Shown here one piece after another: positions 1 through 8,839 of a DNA stretch of 64,000 nucleotides. The DNA is taken from NCBI GenBank assembly GCA_015057005.1, contig SVFF01000003.1:134972-198971 (forward strand). Direction: 5' to 3'. The position numbers were made by a program, and so were the translations under genes. The stretch's first letter is position 1. The number at the start of each line of letters is the position of its first letter. The notes below the pieces were generated by a model. It saw nothing but the letters and a program-made list of their open reading frames with translations, searched no databases and was not told the origin of the DNA. This DNA comes from Lachnospiraceae bacterium. Its GTDB lineage: Bacteria; Bacillota; Clostridia; Lachnospirales; Lachnospiraceae.

Positions 1-264
1 CTGCTGAAAGCAAAACTCTATGATATTGAGCAGCAGCAGCGTCACGATGCGGAAGCAGAGCTGCGCCGCAGCCAGATCGGTACCGGCGACCGTTCCGAGA
101 AGATCCGTACCTACAACTTCCCTCAGGGACGTGTAACCGATCACCGAATCAATCTGACTCTGTACAAATTAGACAAGATCATGAATGGTGATATTCAGGA
201 TATTCTGGATGCCTGCATCGCTGCTGACCAGGCGGCAAAGCTGGCAAAGATGAACGACGAGTAA
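1..264 (+). CDS. prfA: Peptide chain release factor 1, C-terminal part
   Basis: This open frame enters from the left edge, so the start is outside the window. The 87 visible residues contain [20 protein letters not shown] and the following [14 protein letters not shown] stretch, typical of the C-terminal part of class I release factors. The GGQ peptide-hydrolysis motif would lie upstream of the window. RF1 recognises UAA and UAG stop codons and releases the peptide at the ribosome. RF1 is preferred over RF2 from the closeness of this tail to RF1 proteins. A strong terminator follows 34 bases after the stop, so this is the last gene of its transcript. Confidence 0.93.
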   Translation: MLKAKLYDIEQQQRHDAEAELRRSQIGTGDRSEKIRTYNFPQGRVTDHRINLTLYKLDKIMNGDIQDILDACIAADQAAKLAKMNDE

Positions 265-297
265 GCCAAGATTCCGTTGGAAATATAGCGCATTTGG

Positions 298-336
298 AAA
301 GCCCTGTAGCAGTTGAAAAACTGACACAGGGCTTTT
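298..336 (+). terminator. Intrinsic terminator after prfA
   Basis: AAAGCCCTGT and ACAGGGCTTT form the outer stem, with CAGTT/AACTG pairing inside, followed by a short T run. It ends the release factor transcript. Confidence 0.8.
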
Positions 337-568
337 GCATGCTCCGGAATTTTATACGGATAGGGGAGAACAGGTACGGTCAAAAACTGAGATATTAATT
401 GCTAACGCATTAAGTAAATATAAGATTCAGCGGTATTTGAAATAATGCACGATATAACCTCTAAAGTGCGCATTTTAATGCTGTATTTTTTCATACATAT
501 ATTTTAAAATGAGATTACAATGAAAACACATGTAGTCATAAACATATTTGAAACGGAGGGTTCATACC
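337..568. other. Intergenic stretch without a recognisable gene
   Basis: The gap between prfA and the next gene is about 300 bases. Beyond the terminator it is AT-rich and holds no convincing reading frame, RNA or clear promoter. A promoter for the small membrane gene must lie here, but no good -35/-10 pair stands out. Confidence 0.5.
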
Positions 569-784
569 ATGTGGTCAATTATTTTTACCATATTAATGTT
601 TGTTGTGTTCGGAAAACTTTTAAAATTTGCCATCAAGGCGACCTGGGGTATAGCGAAGATCGTGGTGTCACTGATAATGCTGCCTCTTTTCCTGATAGTA
701 TTGGTCTTGTCAGGTTTGATCGCGCTGGCGCTGCCGATTCTTTTGGTGGTGGGAATCGTTGTGTTTGCGGTATTGCGTGATTGA
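569..784 (+). CDS. Small hydrophobic membrane protein
   Basis: This encodes 71 residues beginning MWSIIFTILMFVVFGKLLKF. I chose the ATG at 569 because AACGGAGGG lies 8 bases upstream; the earlier in-frame TTG at 548 would place that ribosome site inside the gene. Two hydrophobic segments (about 2-18 and 27-68, the latter long enough for two passes) are separated by a short basic stretch around KFAIKATWGIAK. Nothing identifies a function. It is followed after about 90 bases by a coiled-coil protein and may be co-transcribed with it. It is likely an inner-membrane small protein. Confidence 0.65.
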   Translation: MWSIIFTILMFVVFGKLLKFAIKATWGIAKIVVSLIMLPLFLIVLVLSGLIALALPILLVVGIVVFAVLRD

Positions 785-873
785 GAAAAAGAGTGTGCCG
801 GTAAAGACTCGTAAGATGCCGGAAGTGGGAAGGAATAGAAAGATTCGAAGTATAAGAAAGGCAGTAGTGTACC

Positions 874-1815
874 ATGAGACATTATGATGAAGAATTGAGA
901 GAACTGCAGATACAGGCTGCTGCGAAGAATAGGCTGGAGACGGTAATAAAAGAATTGGGGCAGCAAAAGAGTATTCTGGAAACCAGAGTGGAAGAACTTT
1001 CCGCCCGTAAAGCCAAGGAGCAGCTGGACGTGGAGCGTCTGGAAAAGAACAGCCTGGTGAATTACTTTTATCAGGTGGTGGGAAAACTGGACGACAAGCT
1101 GACCAAGGAGCGACAGGAGGCTTACGAAGCGGCGGTGAAGTATGATACGGCATATAGTGAACTGCAGTCCATAGAAGCGGAGCTTCGGGAGAAGGAACTG
1201 GAATACGGAAGAGTGCGCAGAAGTAATGAGCGGTACCAACAGGTGCTGAAAGAGAAGCAGGAAGCCCTAAAGCTGTCCGATGTGCCTGAGGCTTCTGAGA
1301 TTCTGCGGTTGGAAGCGCAGATTACCAGCCTGGAGGTGCAGGCGAGGGAGTTGGAAGAGGCCATTTCGGCAGGGCATCATGCGGAGCGAACTGCGGACTG
1401 GATTCTGGAGAGTCTGTCCAGCGCCCAAAGCTGGGGAACTTTTGATCTGTTGGGCGGCGGATTGATCGCCGATATAGCAAAACACAGCCATCTGGATGAA
1501 GCCCAGGGCATGGTGGAACGGCTGCAGGAGGCACTGCGCAGGTTCAAAACAGAGCTGGCTGACGTGGAGATCATCGCGGATATGCAGATAAGTATTGATG
1601 GTTTCCTGCGGTTTGCGGATTATTTCTTTGATGGGCTGTTTGCCGATTGGAGTGTGATGAACCGGATCAGTGAGGCAACAGGACAGGTGGAAAAGGTGAA
1701 AAGCCAGATTGCGACAGTGCTGGGCAAGCTGAATGGAGCCAGTGCTTCGATAAAGGCACAGAAAAGCAGCGCAGAGAGTAGATTGCAGGAATTGGTGAAA
1801 AAGATTACACTGTAA
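874..1815 (+). CDS. Coiled-coil protein of unknown function
   Basis: This encodes 313 residues. Roughly residues 1-165 are highly charged heptad-like sequence rich in E, K, R and L, typical of a long coiled coil. A more globular middle follows, with a glycine-rich WGTFDLLGGGLIADIAKH stretch near residues 188-205 and a HSHLDEAQ segment. A second helical region closes the protein. There is no signal peptide and no transmembrane segment, so it is probably cytoplasmic. I do not recognise a named family. The start ATG has only a modest AAAGG upstream at about 12 bases. A strong terminator follows the stop. The pairing with the preceding membrane peptide may be functional, but that is inference. 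Confidence 0.75.
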   Translation: MRHYDEELRELQIQAAAKNRLETVIKELGQQKSILETRVEELSARKAKEQLDVERLEKNSLVNYFYQVVGKLDDKLTKERQEAYEAAVKYDTAYSELQSIEAELREKELEYGRVRRSNERYQQVLKEKQEALKLSDVPEASEILRLEAQITSLEVQARELEEAISAGHHAERTADWILESLSSAQSWGTFDLLGGGLIADIAKHSHLDEAQGMVERLQEALRRFKTELADVEIIADMQISIDGFLRFADYFFDGLFADWSVMNRISEATGQVEKVKSQIATVLGKLNGASASIKAQKSSAESRLQELVKKITL

Positions 1816-1822
1816 AAATGAT

Positions 1823-1869
1823 ATGCCCCGGAGGCTTGGCATGTAAGCTAAGCTTTCGGGGCATTTTTT
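1823..1869. terminator. Intrinsic terminator between convergent genes
   Basis: ATGCCCCG and CGGGGCAT form the outer stem with additional AGGCTT/AAGCTT pairing inside, followed by six T on the plus strand. It closes the coiled-coil gene and could also stop leftward transcription of the oxidoreductase operon. Confidence 0.85.
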
Positions 1870-1931
1870 GTAATTTCACATGAATAATATAATTAAATAA
1901 ATGATCAGCACAAAAGGAGAAGGAATAACTT

Positions 1932-3050
1932 CTATGCCAGATGTTTAGCTAAATCCTTCAGCACCGCCGGAATGTCAATATTCTGAGGGCAGTGTGTGGA
2001 ACATTTGCCGCAGCCCACACAGATATCAGGCATTGCAATCTCGTCCAGATCATTCAGGCGCCGGAGTGCATCAGCCGCAGAGGGGGTGCGCAGTTCGTTG
2101 TAGAGGCCAAGCAGCATAGGGATATCCAGTTTCATAGGACAGTCGTCACAGCAATAACGGCAGGCGGTACAGGGAACGGAGGATTTTAGACCTTCGGCAA
2201 TCTGTAACAGCAGATTCACATCCCCATCGGACAACGGGGTGTACTCGCTGAAAGTTTTTATATTGTCCTGCATCTGGGCCATGTTGGACATGCCGCTTAA
2301 GATCATTTTGACATTGGGAAGTCCCTGTAGGAAGCGGAAACCCCAGGATGCGATGGAGTCTTCCGGGCGCAGCGCTTTCAGAGCAGCCTCATCAGCTTCG
2401 GGAAGCTGGGCAAGCTTGCCGCCTCTGACAGGCTCCATGACCCAGACCGGTATCCCTTTTTTGGAGAGAAGTTCATATTTTCCTTTGGCATCCTGGAGGG
2501 TCCAGTCCAGATAGTTCAGCTGGAGCTGGCCGAAATCCATTACATCTGCGCAGGCGTCCAGGAATTCCCGCAGTCCTTTGGTTCGGGCATGACAACTGAA
2601 ACCGAAATGCTTGATTCGGCCCTTTTTCTTTTGTTCCATGAAATAATCGATGATTCCAAGGTTGGGATCCAGATAAATCTTCATGGTCTTTTCGTTTACA
2701 TTGTGGAGCAGATAGAAGTCAAAGTAATCCACACCGCATTTTTCCAGCTGTTCTTCAAAAATCTTGGCAGGATTCTGCTCTTCCGCAGAAAAGCGCTGGC
2801 CGGGATATTTGGTGGCCAAATAGTAACTGTCCCTGGGGTGGGCGCTGAGCACACGCCCGATGACGCGCTCTGATTCACCGTTATGATAGGGGTATGCAGT
2901 ATCAAAATAATTGATACCGTGTTCCAGTGCATAATCAGTCATTTCTGCTACCTGGGCTTCGTCGATGATGCCCTCCGCATTTACCGGCAAGCGCATGGTA
3001 CCAAAACCTAACAGTGACAATTTTTTATCTTGAAAATCATTAAAAATCAT
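1932..3050 (-). CDS. Aldo/keto reductase with C-terminal two-cluster ferredoxin domain
   Basis: This encodes 372 residues. The N-terminal ~280 residues are an aldo/keto reductase barrel: LGFGTMRLP at the start, DTAYPYHNGESE with the catalytic Asp/Tyr, the LATKYP lysine, and LLHNV with the catalytic His. The tail carries two 4Fe-4S type motifs, CTACRYCCDDCP and CVGCGKCSTHCP, so the protein probably couples carbonyl reduction to an iron-sulfur electron path. This domain order is common in anaerobic Firmicutes, where substrates are mostly unknown. The start ATG directly abuts the stop codon of the upstream rhamnosidase-like gene (TAAATG), so the two are translationally linked. A sugar-derived carbonyl substrate is an inference from this pairing. 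Confidence 0.9.
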   Translation of the reverse strand: MIFNDFQDKKLSLLGFGTMRLPVNAEGIIDEAQVAEMTDYALEHGINYFDTAYPYHNGESERVIGRVLSAHPRDSYYLATKYPGQRFSAEEQNPAKIFEEQLEKCGVDYFDFYLLHNVNEKTMKIYLDPNLGIIDYFMEQKKKGRIKHFGFSCHARTKGLREFLDACADVMDFGQLQLNYLDWTLQDAKGKYELLSKKGIPVWVMEPVRGGKLAQLPEADEAALKALRPEDSIASWGFRFLQGLPNVKMILSGMSNMAQMQDNIKTFSEYTPLSDGDVNLLLQIAEGLKSSVPCTACRYCCDDCPMKLDIPMLLGLYNELRTPSAADALRRLNDLDEIAMPDICVGCGKCSTHCPQNIDIPAVLKDLAKHLA

Positions 3051-5084
3051 TTACATGTCCTCCGTGTGTTTGTTGGTATCTGCAGCAAGTGTACCGTCGA
3101 ATAAAAATAATGCAGCATAGCTGAGAGTCAGGTGGAATAAGGAGGTGTTCCATTTTGCATCTTTACTCCAACCCTCGAAAGTTGTGGTGGCACCTTCGCG
3201 AAGCATTTTTTTCCAGGCATTTTCATCGTTCAGATAGCGATACATCAAGTCCTTTTTCTTGGTGCGTCTGAGTCCCTCCAATATAGGATAGGCGCCAAAC
3301 AGCATCACGGAAGTGAATCCTTTGTTTTCAATCAGGTTTAAAATGGCTTGTTCGGTATTTTCGTCGGGGTACAATCCGTACATGAAGGGAAATACATTGG
3401 CGATCAGGCTGATGTGATCACAACCTTTCATGTCACGGAACAGTTTGGAATCCGGATCATAAAAAGTATCATAAAAAGCTTTTATGACAGATGTTGTATC
3501 GCAGTACTTTGGATGACCTGTGATTTCCGAAATTTGGTTCATGCACATAAGAGCACCGATATAGTGAGCATTTATAACACTGTGCATATCAGTACAAACT
3601 CTTCCTTCCGAAACATTTGCGGCATAATCACCTTGGTAATTTGGGGGCCATTCGACGATACACCATTTATCCAAATTACATAACAATCCATTTTCCTGGG
3701 CATAAGTCATTTTGTAGTAATCAAGTATGTCTGTGAGAGTATCATAACAGGTGTCGAGATATTCCCGGTCCCCTGAAAGTTCGTAGTATCTTACCAGCAT
3801 GTGATACACCATAAGGGGATATTCGGCAATTTCCTGCATGAAAGAACAGGCCGCGCATGTCATAAGGCCTTTGTTGATGAAACTGCTGCGGAAACTGTCA
3901 TCCAGTAGCTTTTTCAACATAGAGGCATCCTGGGTCAGGACATAGTGTGCCAGCGCTGTGTAGCAACCATCCCCCAGATAGTTGCCTTTTTCCCTGTCCA
4001 TACAGTCCTGAATGACTTCTTGCACACCGTATTTTATGGAATTAACGCAAAGGTTCCAGATGGGCATCAGCTCCTCATCCTGAAAACCCGGAACTGCTTT
4101 TAGTTCAAAGGGATAATGACGTGCTTTTAAGGAAATATTATGGATTGTACAGCCCTCAGGAATATCAAAACGGACATAGCGGAATGCTTTATAGTCAAAC
4201 TGGTTTAAGGTGTCTTCCCCACCGGATAATATCCATTCTTCCTTGTATTCGCAGTTACACCGCAGTTTCCAGCGTAAACTGTTGTCTTCTTCCAATTCCT
4301 GGGCAGCAAATATCGCTATGCGATCTCCGGGGGCTCCGGTTGCTTCTGCATAGAGGTTTCCTACGTAGATTGCTCCAAAATCAGCAGTAATCCCCTGGTC
4401 ATCCCGGGAAAGAGTAGGCTGTATCTCTTCGAATACCAACATTTTGGAGGGCTGCTCGTATAGGTCATAATCGGTGTTTTGACGTAATCTTGCATTTTGC
4501 CAGTGCCGGTCTTCATAATCTGTTTTTTCAAATCCTTCACAGGAAGTACCACTTACATATTTTTCCATGAACTGTGTGCTGTAACCGATTGTGCCAAGGG
4601 GTTCAAAACCAGTATGGCGTGTGCACAGAAAACTTTCATCGGATGCGAGAATAATTTGGTTGCCCTGCTCGATGTCCAGGATCAGACCGTGCCTATCATC
4701 TCCGCTGACCCATACCCGGTTGATCAATCCCTGGTAATAAGAGTGTACGGCAATCAGATTCCTGCCGTTTCGCAGATAAGGAGTGATATCTACTTTGTTG
4801 TAATAGTAATGGAAAGGGTAACCGGGGGCAGGACCCTGACAAACAAAATGACCGTTAATGTAGAGTTTATAATAGTCATCGGCAGAGATATAAATATATG
4901 TTTGTTTGTCATTTGTCGCGTCGAACCACTTTCGGAACAAGATGTGGGAATTTTGCGGTCCCAAAGAGTTGATATGGCATGTTTCAAGCTGACGGTGAAA
5001 TACGTTTACAGGTGTCAGGGCACAGAAATCGTCTATGGTAATCCATTTTCCATGAAAAGTTCGTTGCACGTTATTTATGGTCAT
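3051..5084 (-). CDS. GH78-like alpha-L-rhamnosidase family protein
   Basis: This encodes 677 residues without a signal peptide, so it is probably intracellular. The N-terminal half is beta-rich with a sugar-binding look (YYKLYINGHFVCQGPAPG, the jelly-roll segment seen in rhamnosidases). The C-terminal half is an alpha/alpha barrel. The stretch DCMDREKGNYLGDG resembles the DCPQRDER..GWTGD acid motif of GH78, with several substitutions, so the exact substrate is uncertain. It would release terminal L-rhamnose or a related deoxy sugar from imported oligosaccharides. It is transcribed leftward ahead of the aldo/keto reductase, with AGGAGG 8 bases before the ATG. Its activity would suit the rhamnose genes at 43-45 kb. 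Confidence 0.8.
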   Translation of the reverse strand: MTINNVQRTFHGKWITIDDFCALTPVNVFHRQLETCHINSLGPQNSHILFRKWFDATNDKQTYIYISADDYYKLYINGHFVCQGPAPGYPFHYYYNKVDITPYLRNGRNLIAVHSYYQGLINRVWVSGDDRHGLILDIEQGNQIILASDESFLCTRHTGFEPLGTIGYSTQFMEKYVSGTSCEGFEKTDYEDRHWQNARLRQNTDYDLYEQPSKMLVFEEIQPTLSRDDQGITADFGAIYVGNLYAEATGAPGDRIAIFAAQELEEDNSLRWKLRCNCEYKEEWILSGGEDTLNQFDYKAFRYVRFDIPEGCTIHNISLKARHYPFELKAVPGFQDEELMPIWNLCVNSIKYGVQEVIQDCMDREKGNYLGDGCYTALAHYVLTQDASMLKKLLDDSFRSSFINKGLMTCAACSFMQEIAEYPLMVYHMLVRYYELSGDREYLDTCYDTLTDILDYYKMTYAQENGLLCNLDKWCIVEWPPNYQGDYAANVSEGRVCTDMHSVINAHYIGALMCMNQISEITGHPKYCDTTSVIKAFYDTFYDPDSKLFRDMKGCDHISLIANVFPFMYGLYPDENTEQAILNLIENKGFTSVMLFGAYPILEGLRRTKKKDLMYRYLNDENAWKKMLREGATTTFEGWSKDAKWNTSLFHLTLSYAALFLFDGTLAADTNKHTEDM

Positions 5085-5219
5085 TGCAATATCCTCCTAA
5101 ATAGTTATAATTATTTTAACACTTAAGGATACAAAAAGCTATAAAAATTACGCTTGGGCTGATGTGAAGCGGCCGGGAGATAACAGTATCCATAGAAGCG
5201 AAATGAACGGAGCAATAAG

Positions 5220-5846
5220 ATGATCAACAGAAACGATATGCTGGAACTGACCCGGCGCATGACGCCTTCCCGCAGCTGTTTTGACAGAGTGGCAGGGGCT
5301 TACATTAATGAATGGGGTGAAGTGGAAGATAGTTTTAATATACATTTCGGTAAACTTTCGGGAGCCGAAAAGACGCGAAATCTGGAGATGGCCAAGGCAG
5401 TACCCTTTGCCAGAACAAATGAGCAATTAAAAGAGTATACTTTCCCTGATAAAATGAAGGGAAAGGACAGTATGTGGCAACTTCTGCAGGGGATTTTGCA
5501 GTGCGGTTTTAAGAATGATGCGTTGCTGGAGATTTTCTACGAGCAGATGGCCGATGGATACCCGGTGGATCATGAGTGTGCTGTCTTTGTATTCCACGGA
5601 GTCTATGATGTGCCGTTAAAGGCCAAAGATAAGGAAAGCCTGTGGGAGTCAGAGACAGTGTATGAATTTATGATTTGTACCGTAAGTCCCCTGCGGGCGG
5701 AGTATGAGCCCGCTGAGCCGGTGTTTGGGTTCCTGTATCCTGCCTTTTCGGACAGGTGCGGAGATTCGGATAAAATTGATATCTTCCATGCGGATGAGAC
5801 GAACATGGAAGAGGGGTTGATGTATAAACTTCTTGGCAGGTGCTAG
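5220..5846 (+). CDS. DUF4317-type protein, short form
   Basis: This encodes 208 residues that begin MINRNDMLELTRRMTPSRSC and continue with FDRVAGAY, matching the N-terminal half of the Firmicutes DUF4317 family. From memory, family members are usually about 350-400 residues. Here the frame stops after GFLYPAFSDR...MYKLLGRC, so the C-terminal half is absent. The stop codon lies inside the left arm of a perfect terminator hairpin, which suggests the short form is transcribed and ended cleanly rather than being a sequencing error. The function of the family is unknown. GGAG precedes the ATG. Confidence 0.75.
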   Translation: MINRNDMLELTRRMTPSRSCFDRVAGAYINEWGEVEDSFNIHFGKLSGAEKTRNLEMAKAVPFARTNEQLKEYTFPDKMKGKDSMWQLLQGILQCGFKNDALLEIFYEQMADGYPVDHECAVFVFHGVYDVPLKAKDKESLWESETVYEFMICTVSPLRAEYEPAEPVFGFLYPAFSDRCGDSDKIDIFHADETNMEEGLMYKLLGRC

Positions 5847-5870
5847 ATCTTATCCAGCACCTGCTTTTTT
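5836..5870 (+). terminator. Intrinsic terminator overlapping the DUF4317 stop
   Basis: A perfect 9-bp stem GCAGGTGCT/AGCACCTGC is followed by six T. The left arm contains the end of the coding sequence. Confidence 0.88.
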
Positions 5871-6074
5871 ATATTGTAAAGCGTCAGCACCACAAGTTGA
5901 TATCATACCACAAAATCCCGAAAAAGGGAAACAAGAGTTTTTCGAACAGGAGAGATTGTGCAACGGAGCGTATTGTTATATAATTAAGACAAGTTTGAGC
6001 TGTACATAATGAGCAGATACTGTCGGCTGATGCGCGGGAATAATCGGCTGACCGGCTTTGAAATGGAGATTAAT

Positions 6075-7430
6075 ATGGGACAGAAAAATGGAAAAACACA
6101 GAATGATTTTGCAAAAGGACCGGTCTGGAAATGTATCGTAGTCCAGGCGGTGCCGCTGACCATTGCTCAGTTGGTGCAGCTGCTTTACAACGTAGTGGAC
6201 CGTATTTATCTGGGCCATATGGAGGAGGGCAGCAGTCTGGCCCTGACAGGCGTGGGCCTGACATTTCCGATTATAACGCTGATCATGGCATTTACGGTGT
6301 TGTTCGGTAACGGTGGTGTCCCTTTATTTTCCATGGCCAGAGGCGGCGGAGAGACGGAGGAAGCGGAGCAGATATTGGGCAATTCCTTCGGCTTGCTGGT
6401 GCTTAGTTCGTTTGTATTGATGGTAGTCAGTTACCTGTTTTGCCGTCCTATTTTGTTTGCATTTGGTGCCAGTGAAGCTTCCTATGTTTATGCGGAGCAG
6501 TACCTGAAAATATATTTGTTGGGTACTATATTCAGTATGATCACAACCGGAATGAACGGCTATATCAATGCCCAGGGATTTCCCAGAGTGGGAATGTGTA
6601 CTACGGTTATCGGTGCCATCTGCAATATTATTTTGGACCCCATCTTTATTTTCGGATTTGATATGGGGGTGGAGGGAGCCGCGCTGGCTACCATCATCAG
6701 TCAGGCTGTGTCGGCTGTCTGGGTGGTACGATTCTTGATCGGTCCTAAGGCGGCGGTTAGAATCAAACGCTGTTATGTCCGCCCTAAAAAGCGTATTGTA
6801 AAAGCAATCTGCAAGCTGGGAACCTCCAATTTCATCATGCACGGCACCACCTGTCTGGTACAGGTTGCCTGCAATTCCACGCTGCAAAACTACGGCGGCG
6901 ACGTGTATGTGGGCATTATGACAGTATTAAATTCTATCAGGGAGATCACTATGCTGCCCATCAACGGCATTGTCAACGGTGCCCAGCCTGTGATCAGCTT
7001 TAACTATGGAGCCAAGAAAAATGACAGAGTAAAGACAGGCATTCGCTTCAATACTTTTGTAGGTTCTGCCTATACGCTCTTTGCCTGGATATTAATTGTG
7101 ATGTTCCCCAGATTTTGGTTCGGCATTTTCTCCGATGATCTGCAGATGATCGATTTGGGAATTGGTGCGCTGAAGATTTACTTCTTTGGCTTTGTGTTTA
7201 TGGCCTTTCAGTTTGCAGGACAGTCCACTTTCCAGGCGCTGGGAGATGCCAAGCATGCCATCTTTTTCTCCCTGCTCCGCAAGGCTGTTATCGTGGTGCC
7301 TCTGACCCTTCTGTTGCCCAGAATGGGACTGGGAGTAAGCGGAGTGTTCATGGCAGAGCCTATTTCGAACGCTTTGGGTGGCCTGGCCTGCTATATCACT
7401 ATGCGGATGACTGTGTATCGGAAGTTGTAG
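6075..7430 (+). CDS. MATE family multidrug/organic cation exporter
   Basis: This encodes about 451 residues with twelve predicted membrane segments in two repeats, typical of MatE proteins (NorM/DinF group). Recognisable parts are the early WKCIVVQAVPLTIAQLVQLLYNVVDRIYLG segment and the matching second-half region with INGIVNGAQPVISFNYGA. It should use a Na+ or H+ gradient to export drugs or metabolites across the cytoplasmic membrane. The ATG at 6075 has GGAG 6 bases upstream. An in-frame ATG at 6009 would add 22 charged residues ahead of MGQKNGK and has no ribosome site. It appears monocistronic and is followed directly by the 52-bp repeat array. Confidence 0.92.
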   Translation: MGQKNGKTQNDFAKGPVWKCIVVQAVPLTIAQLVQLLYNVVDRIYLGHMEEGSSLALTGVGLTFPIITLIMAFTVLFGNGGVPLFSMARGGGETEEAEQILGNSFGLLVLSSFVLMVVSYLFCRPILFAFGASEASYVYAEQYLKIYLLGTIFSMITTGMNGYINAQGFPRVGMCTTVIGAICNIILDPIFIFGFDMGVEGAALATIISQAVSAVWVVRFLIGPKAAVRIKRCYVRPKKRIVKAICKLGTSNFIMHGTTCLVQVACNSTLQNYGGDVYVGIMTVLNSIREITMLPINGIVNGAQPVISFNYGAKKNDRVKTGIRFNTFVGSAYTLFAWILIVMFPRFWFGIFSDDLQMIDLGIGALKIYFFGFVFMAFQFAGQSTFQALGDAKHAIFFSLLRKAVIVVPLTLLLPRMGLGVSGVFMAEPISNALGGLACYITMRMTVYRKL

Positions 7431-7433
7431 CGT

Positions 7434-7907
7434 AGGTGGGTCTCAGGGGCGAAAAAGAGCGTTTGAGATACCGCGGAAGCCTATGGCGTAGGTCTCAGGG
7501 GCGGAAAAGTGTGATTGAGATACCGCAGAAGCCTTCGGTGTGGGTCTCATGGGCGAAAAAGAGCGTTTGAGATACCGCGGAAGCCGGGAGAGTAGGTCTC
7601 AGGGACGGAAAAGAGCGTTTGAGATACCGCGGAAGCCTATGGTGTGGGTCTCATGGGCGAAAAAGAGCGTTTGAGATACCGCGGAAGCCTTCGGTGTGGG
7701 TCTCATGGGCGAAAAAGAGCGTTTGAGATACCGCGGAAGCCGGAAGCGGAGGTCTCAGGAGCGGAAAAGAGTGATTAAGATACCACAGGAACCGGAAGAG
7801 TAGGTCCCAGGAGCGGAAAAGAGTGATTAAGATACCGCAGGAACCGGAAGCGTAGGTCTCAAGAGCGAAAAGGTATATTTGAGATACTATGGATAGGGAT
7901 GCTGTGG
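7434..7907. repeat. 52-bp tandem repeat array, nine units
   Basis: GTCTCA (once GTCCCA) recurs at 7440, 7492, 7544, 7596, 7648, 7700, 7752, 7804 and 7856, an exact 52-base period with no insertion or deletion. Each unit has a conserved core (GTCTCA, a GCGAAAAAGAGCG-like middle, TGAGATACC, then GCGGAAGCC) and a variable patch of about 7 bases just before the next GTCTCA (forms such as TATGGCG, TTCGGTG, GGGAGAG). GGTCTCA can pair with TGAGATACC if two bases bulge, so each unit may form a small hairpin. Units 1-6 are nearly identical; units 7-9 drift. Because 52 is not a multiple of three, the array does not code for a repetitive protein. Confidence 0.95.
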
Positions 7908-7966
7908 AATATAGTGAATGGTTTAATATTATGAAGGGGATTTTGATACAGAGAGGAAGCATGAGG

Positions 7967-8422
7967 ATGAACTTGGGCTTTAGAACTATGGGCGGTAATT
8001 TCTCTGTCAGATCGGCTGCTTTGGTGATTGAAAACAATAGTTTGTTAGTGGCTAAAAGTGATAACTTTGACTGTTATTATGTGGTAGGAGGAACAGTACA
8101 GGAAAACGAAACATCTGAGACCGCGCTTGTCAGAGAATTGTATGAAGAGACAGGTTATCATTGGGAAACGGAGCGTTTGGTATTTATTCAAGAGCGTATT
8201 TATCCTGTGGGAAATGAGATGCATCACCAAATTGTCTTTTTCTATTTGATGAAAAAGACAGATGCAGTTATTGCGAATGGTGTGAATACTGATCAACAAA
8301 ATGAACATTTATATTGGTTGCCATTAGTAGATTTAGAAAATGTCAACCTGGTCCCCCCATTTTTAAAAACCAAACTAAAAAGTTTACCGGTCAAATTCGA
8401 GCACATAGTATCATATGAGTAA
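7967..8422 (+). CDS. Nudix hydrolase
   Basis: About 151 residues from the ATG at 7967. The Nudix box is intact: G-x5-E-x7-RELYEE-x-GY, seen as GTVQENE then TSETALVRELYEETGY. Such enzymes cleave nucleoside diphosphates linked to another group; the substrate cannot be told. GAGAGGA lies about 10 bases before 7967 and 4 before the ATG at 7961, so either could be used. A longer frame back to 7889 would begin inside the repeat array and is unlikely. The hydrophobic core and the QIVFFYLM strand are normal for the fold. It stands just before a small membrane protein gene with 26 bases between. Confidence 0.88.
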   Translation: MNLGFRTMGGNFSVRSAALVIENNSLLVAKSDNFDCYYVVGGTVQENETSETALVRELYEETGYHWETERLVFIQERIYPVGNEMHHQIVFFYLMKKTDAVIANGVNTDQQNEHLYWLPLVDLENVNLVPPFLKTKLKSLPVKFEHIVSYE

Positions 8423-8448
8423 GGTGATGTAAAAAGGAGGTTTTGCAG

Positions 8449-8781
8449 ATGACATTAGCAGATGTTTCTTCGGGCCCGGATTGGATTATTTGGGTGGCTT
8501 TTGCCATTTTGTTAGCGATGTCTATTGTCCTGTTATCGGGTCGTGGAGCCTGGCTTATTGCAGGCTATAATACTGCATCTAAGGCGGAGAAGGATAAATA
8601 TGATGCGAAGAAACTTAGCAGAATCACCGGAATCGGCATGGCAGTAATCACAGTGCTTATCGGAGTGATGGGATTGCTGGAGAATGTACTCCCTGCAAGC
8701 TTTGCGTATGTTTCGCTGGTGATCGTTGCGGTGGTCTGTGTGGCTATTATTGTATTGGGGAATACGATTTGTAAAAAGTAG
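8449..8781 (+). CDS. DUF3784 small membrane protein
   Basis: This encodes 110 residues with three predicted membrane segments (about 10-30, 62-80 and 85-105). The loop GAWLIAGYNTASKAEKDKYD is the hallmark of the DUF3784 family, common in Firmicutes and without a known function. The ATG at 8449 has AGGAGG 8 bases upstream; an in-frame TTG at 8443 is too close to that site. It is probably co-transcribed with the next gene, which starts about 60 bases downstream. Confidence 0.85.
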   Translation: MTLADVSSGPDWIIWVAFAILLAMSIVLLSGRGAWLIAGYNTASKAEKDKYDAKKLSRITGIGMAVITVLIGVMGLLENVLPASFAYVSLVIVAVVCVAIIVLGNTICKK

Positions 8782-8839
8782 CGTGTACGAGGATGCTATT
8801 TGGTGTCGGAAAGTAATTGTTTGGGATGGAGGTACAACA

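Noticed and set aside
6009-6074. Longer start for the MATE exporter
   Set aside because: No ribosome site before 6009 and the added residues do not look like a MATE N-terminus.
7434-7907. CRISPR array
   Set aside because: The units are contiguous with no unique spacers of constant length and no cas genes are near.
7651-8037. Minus-strand reading frame through the repeat array
   Set aside because: It is produced by the 52-base repeats, changes phrase with every unit and has no ribosome site or family resemblance.
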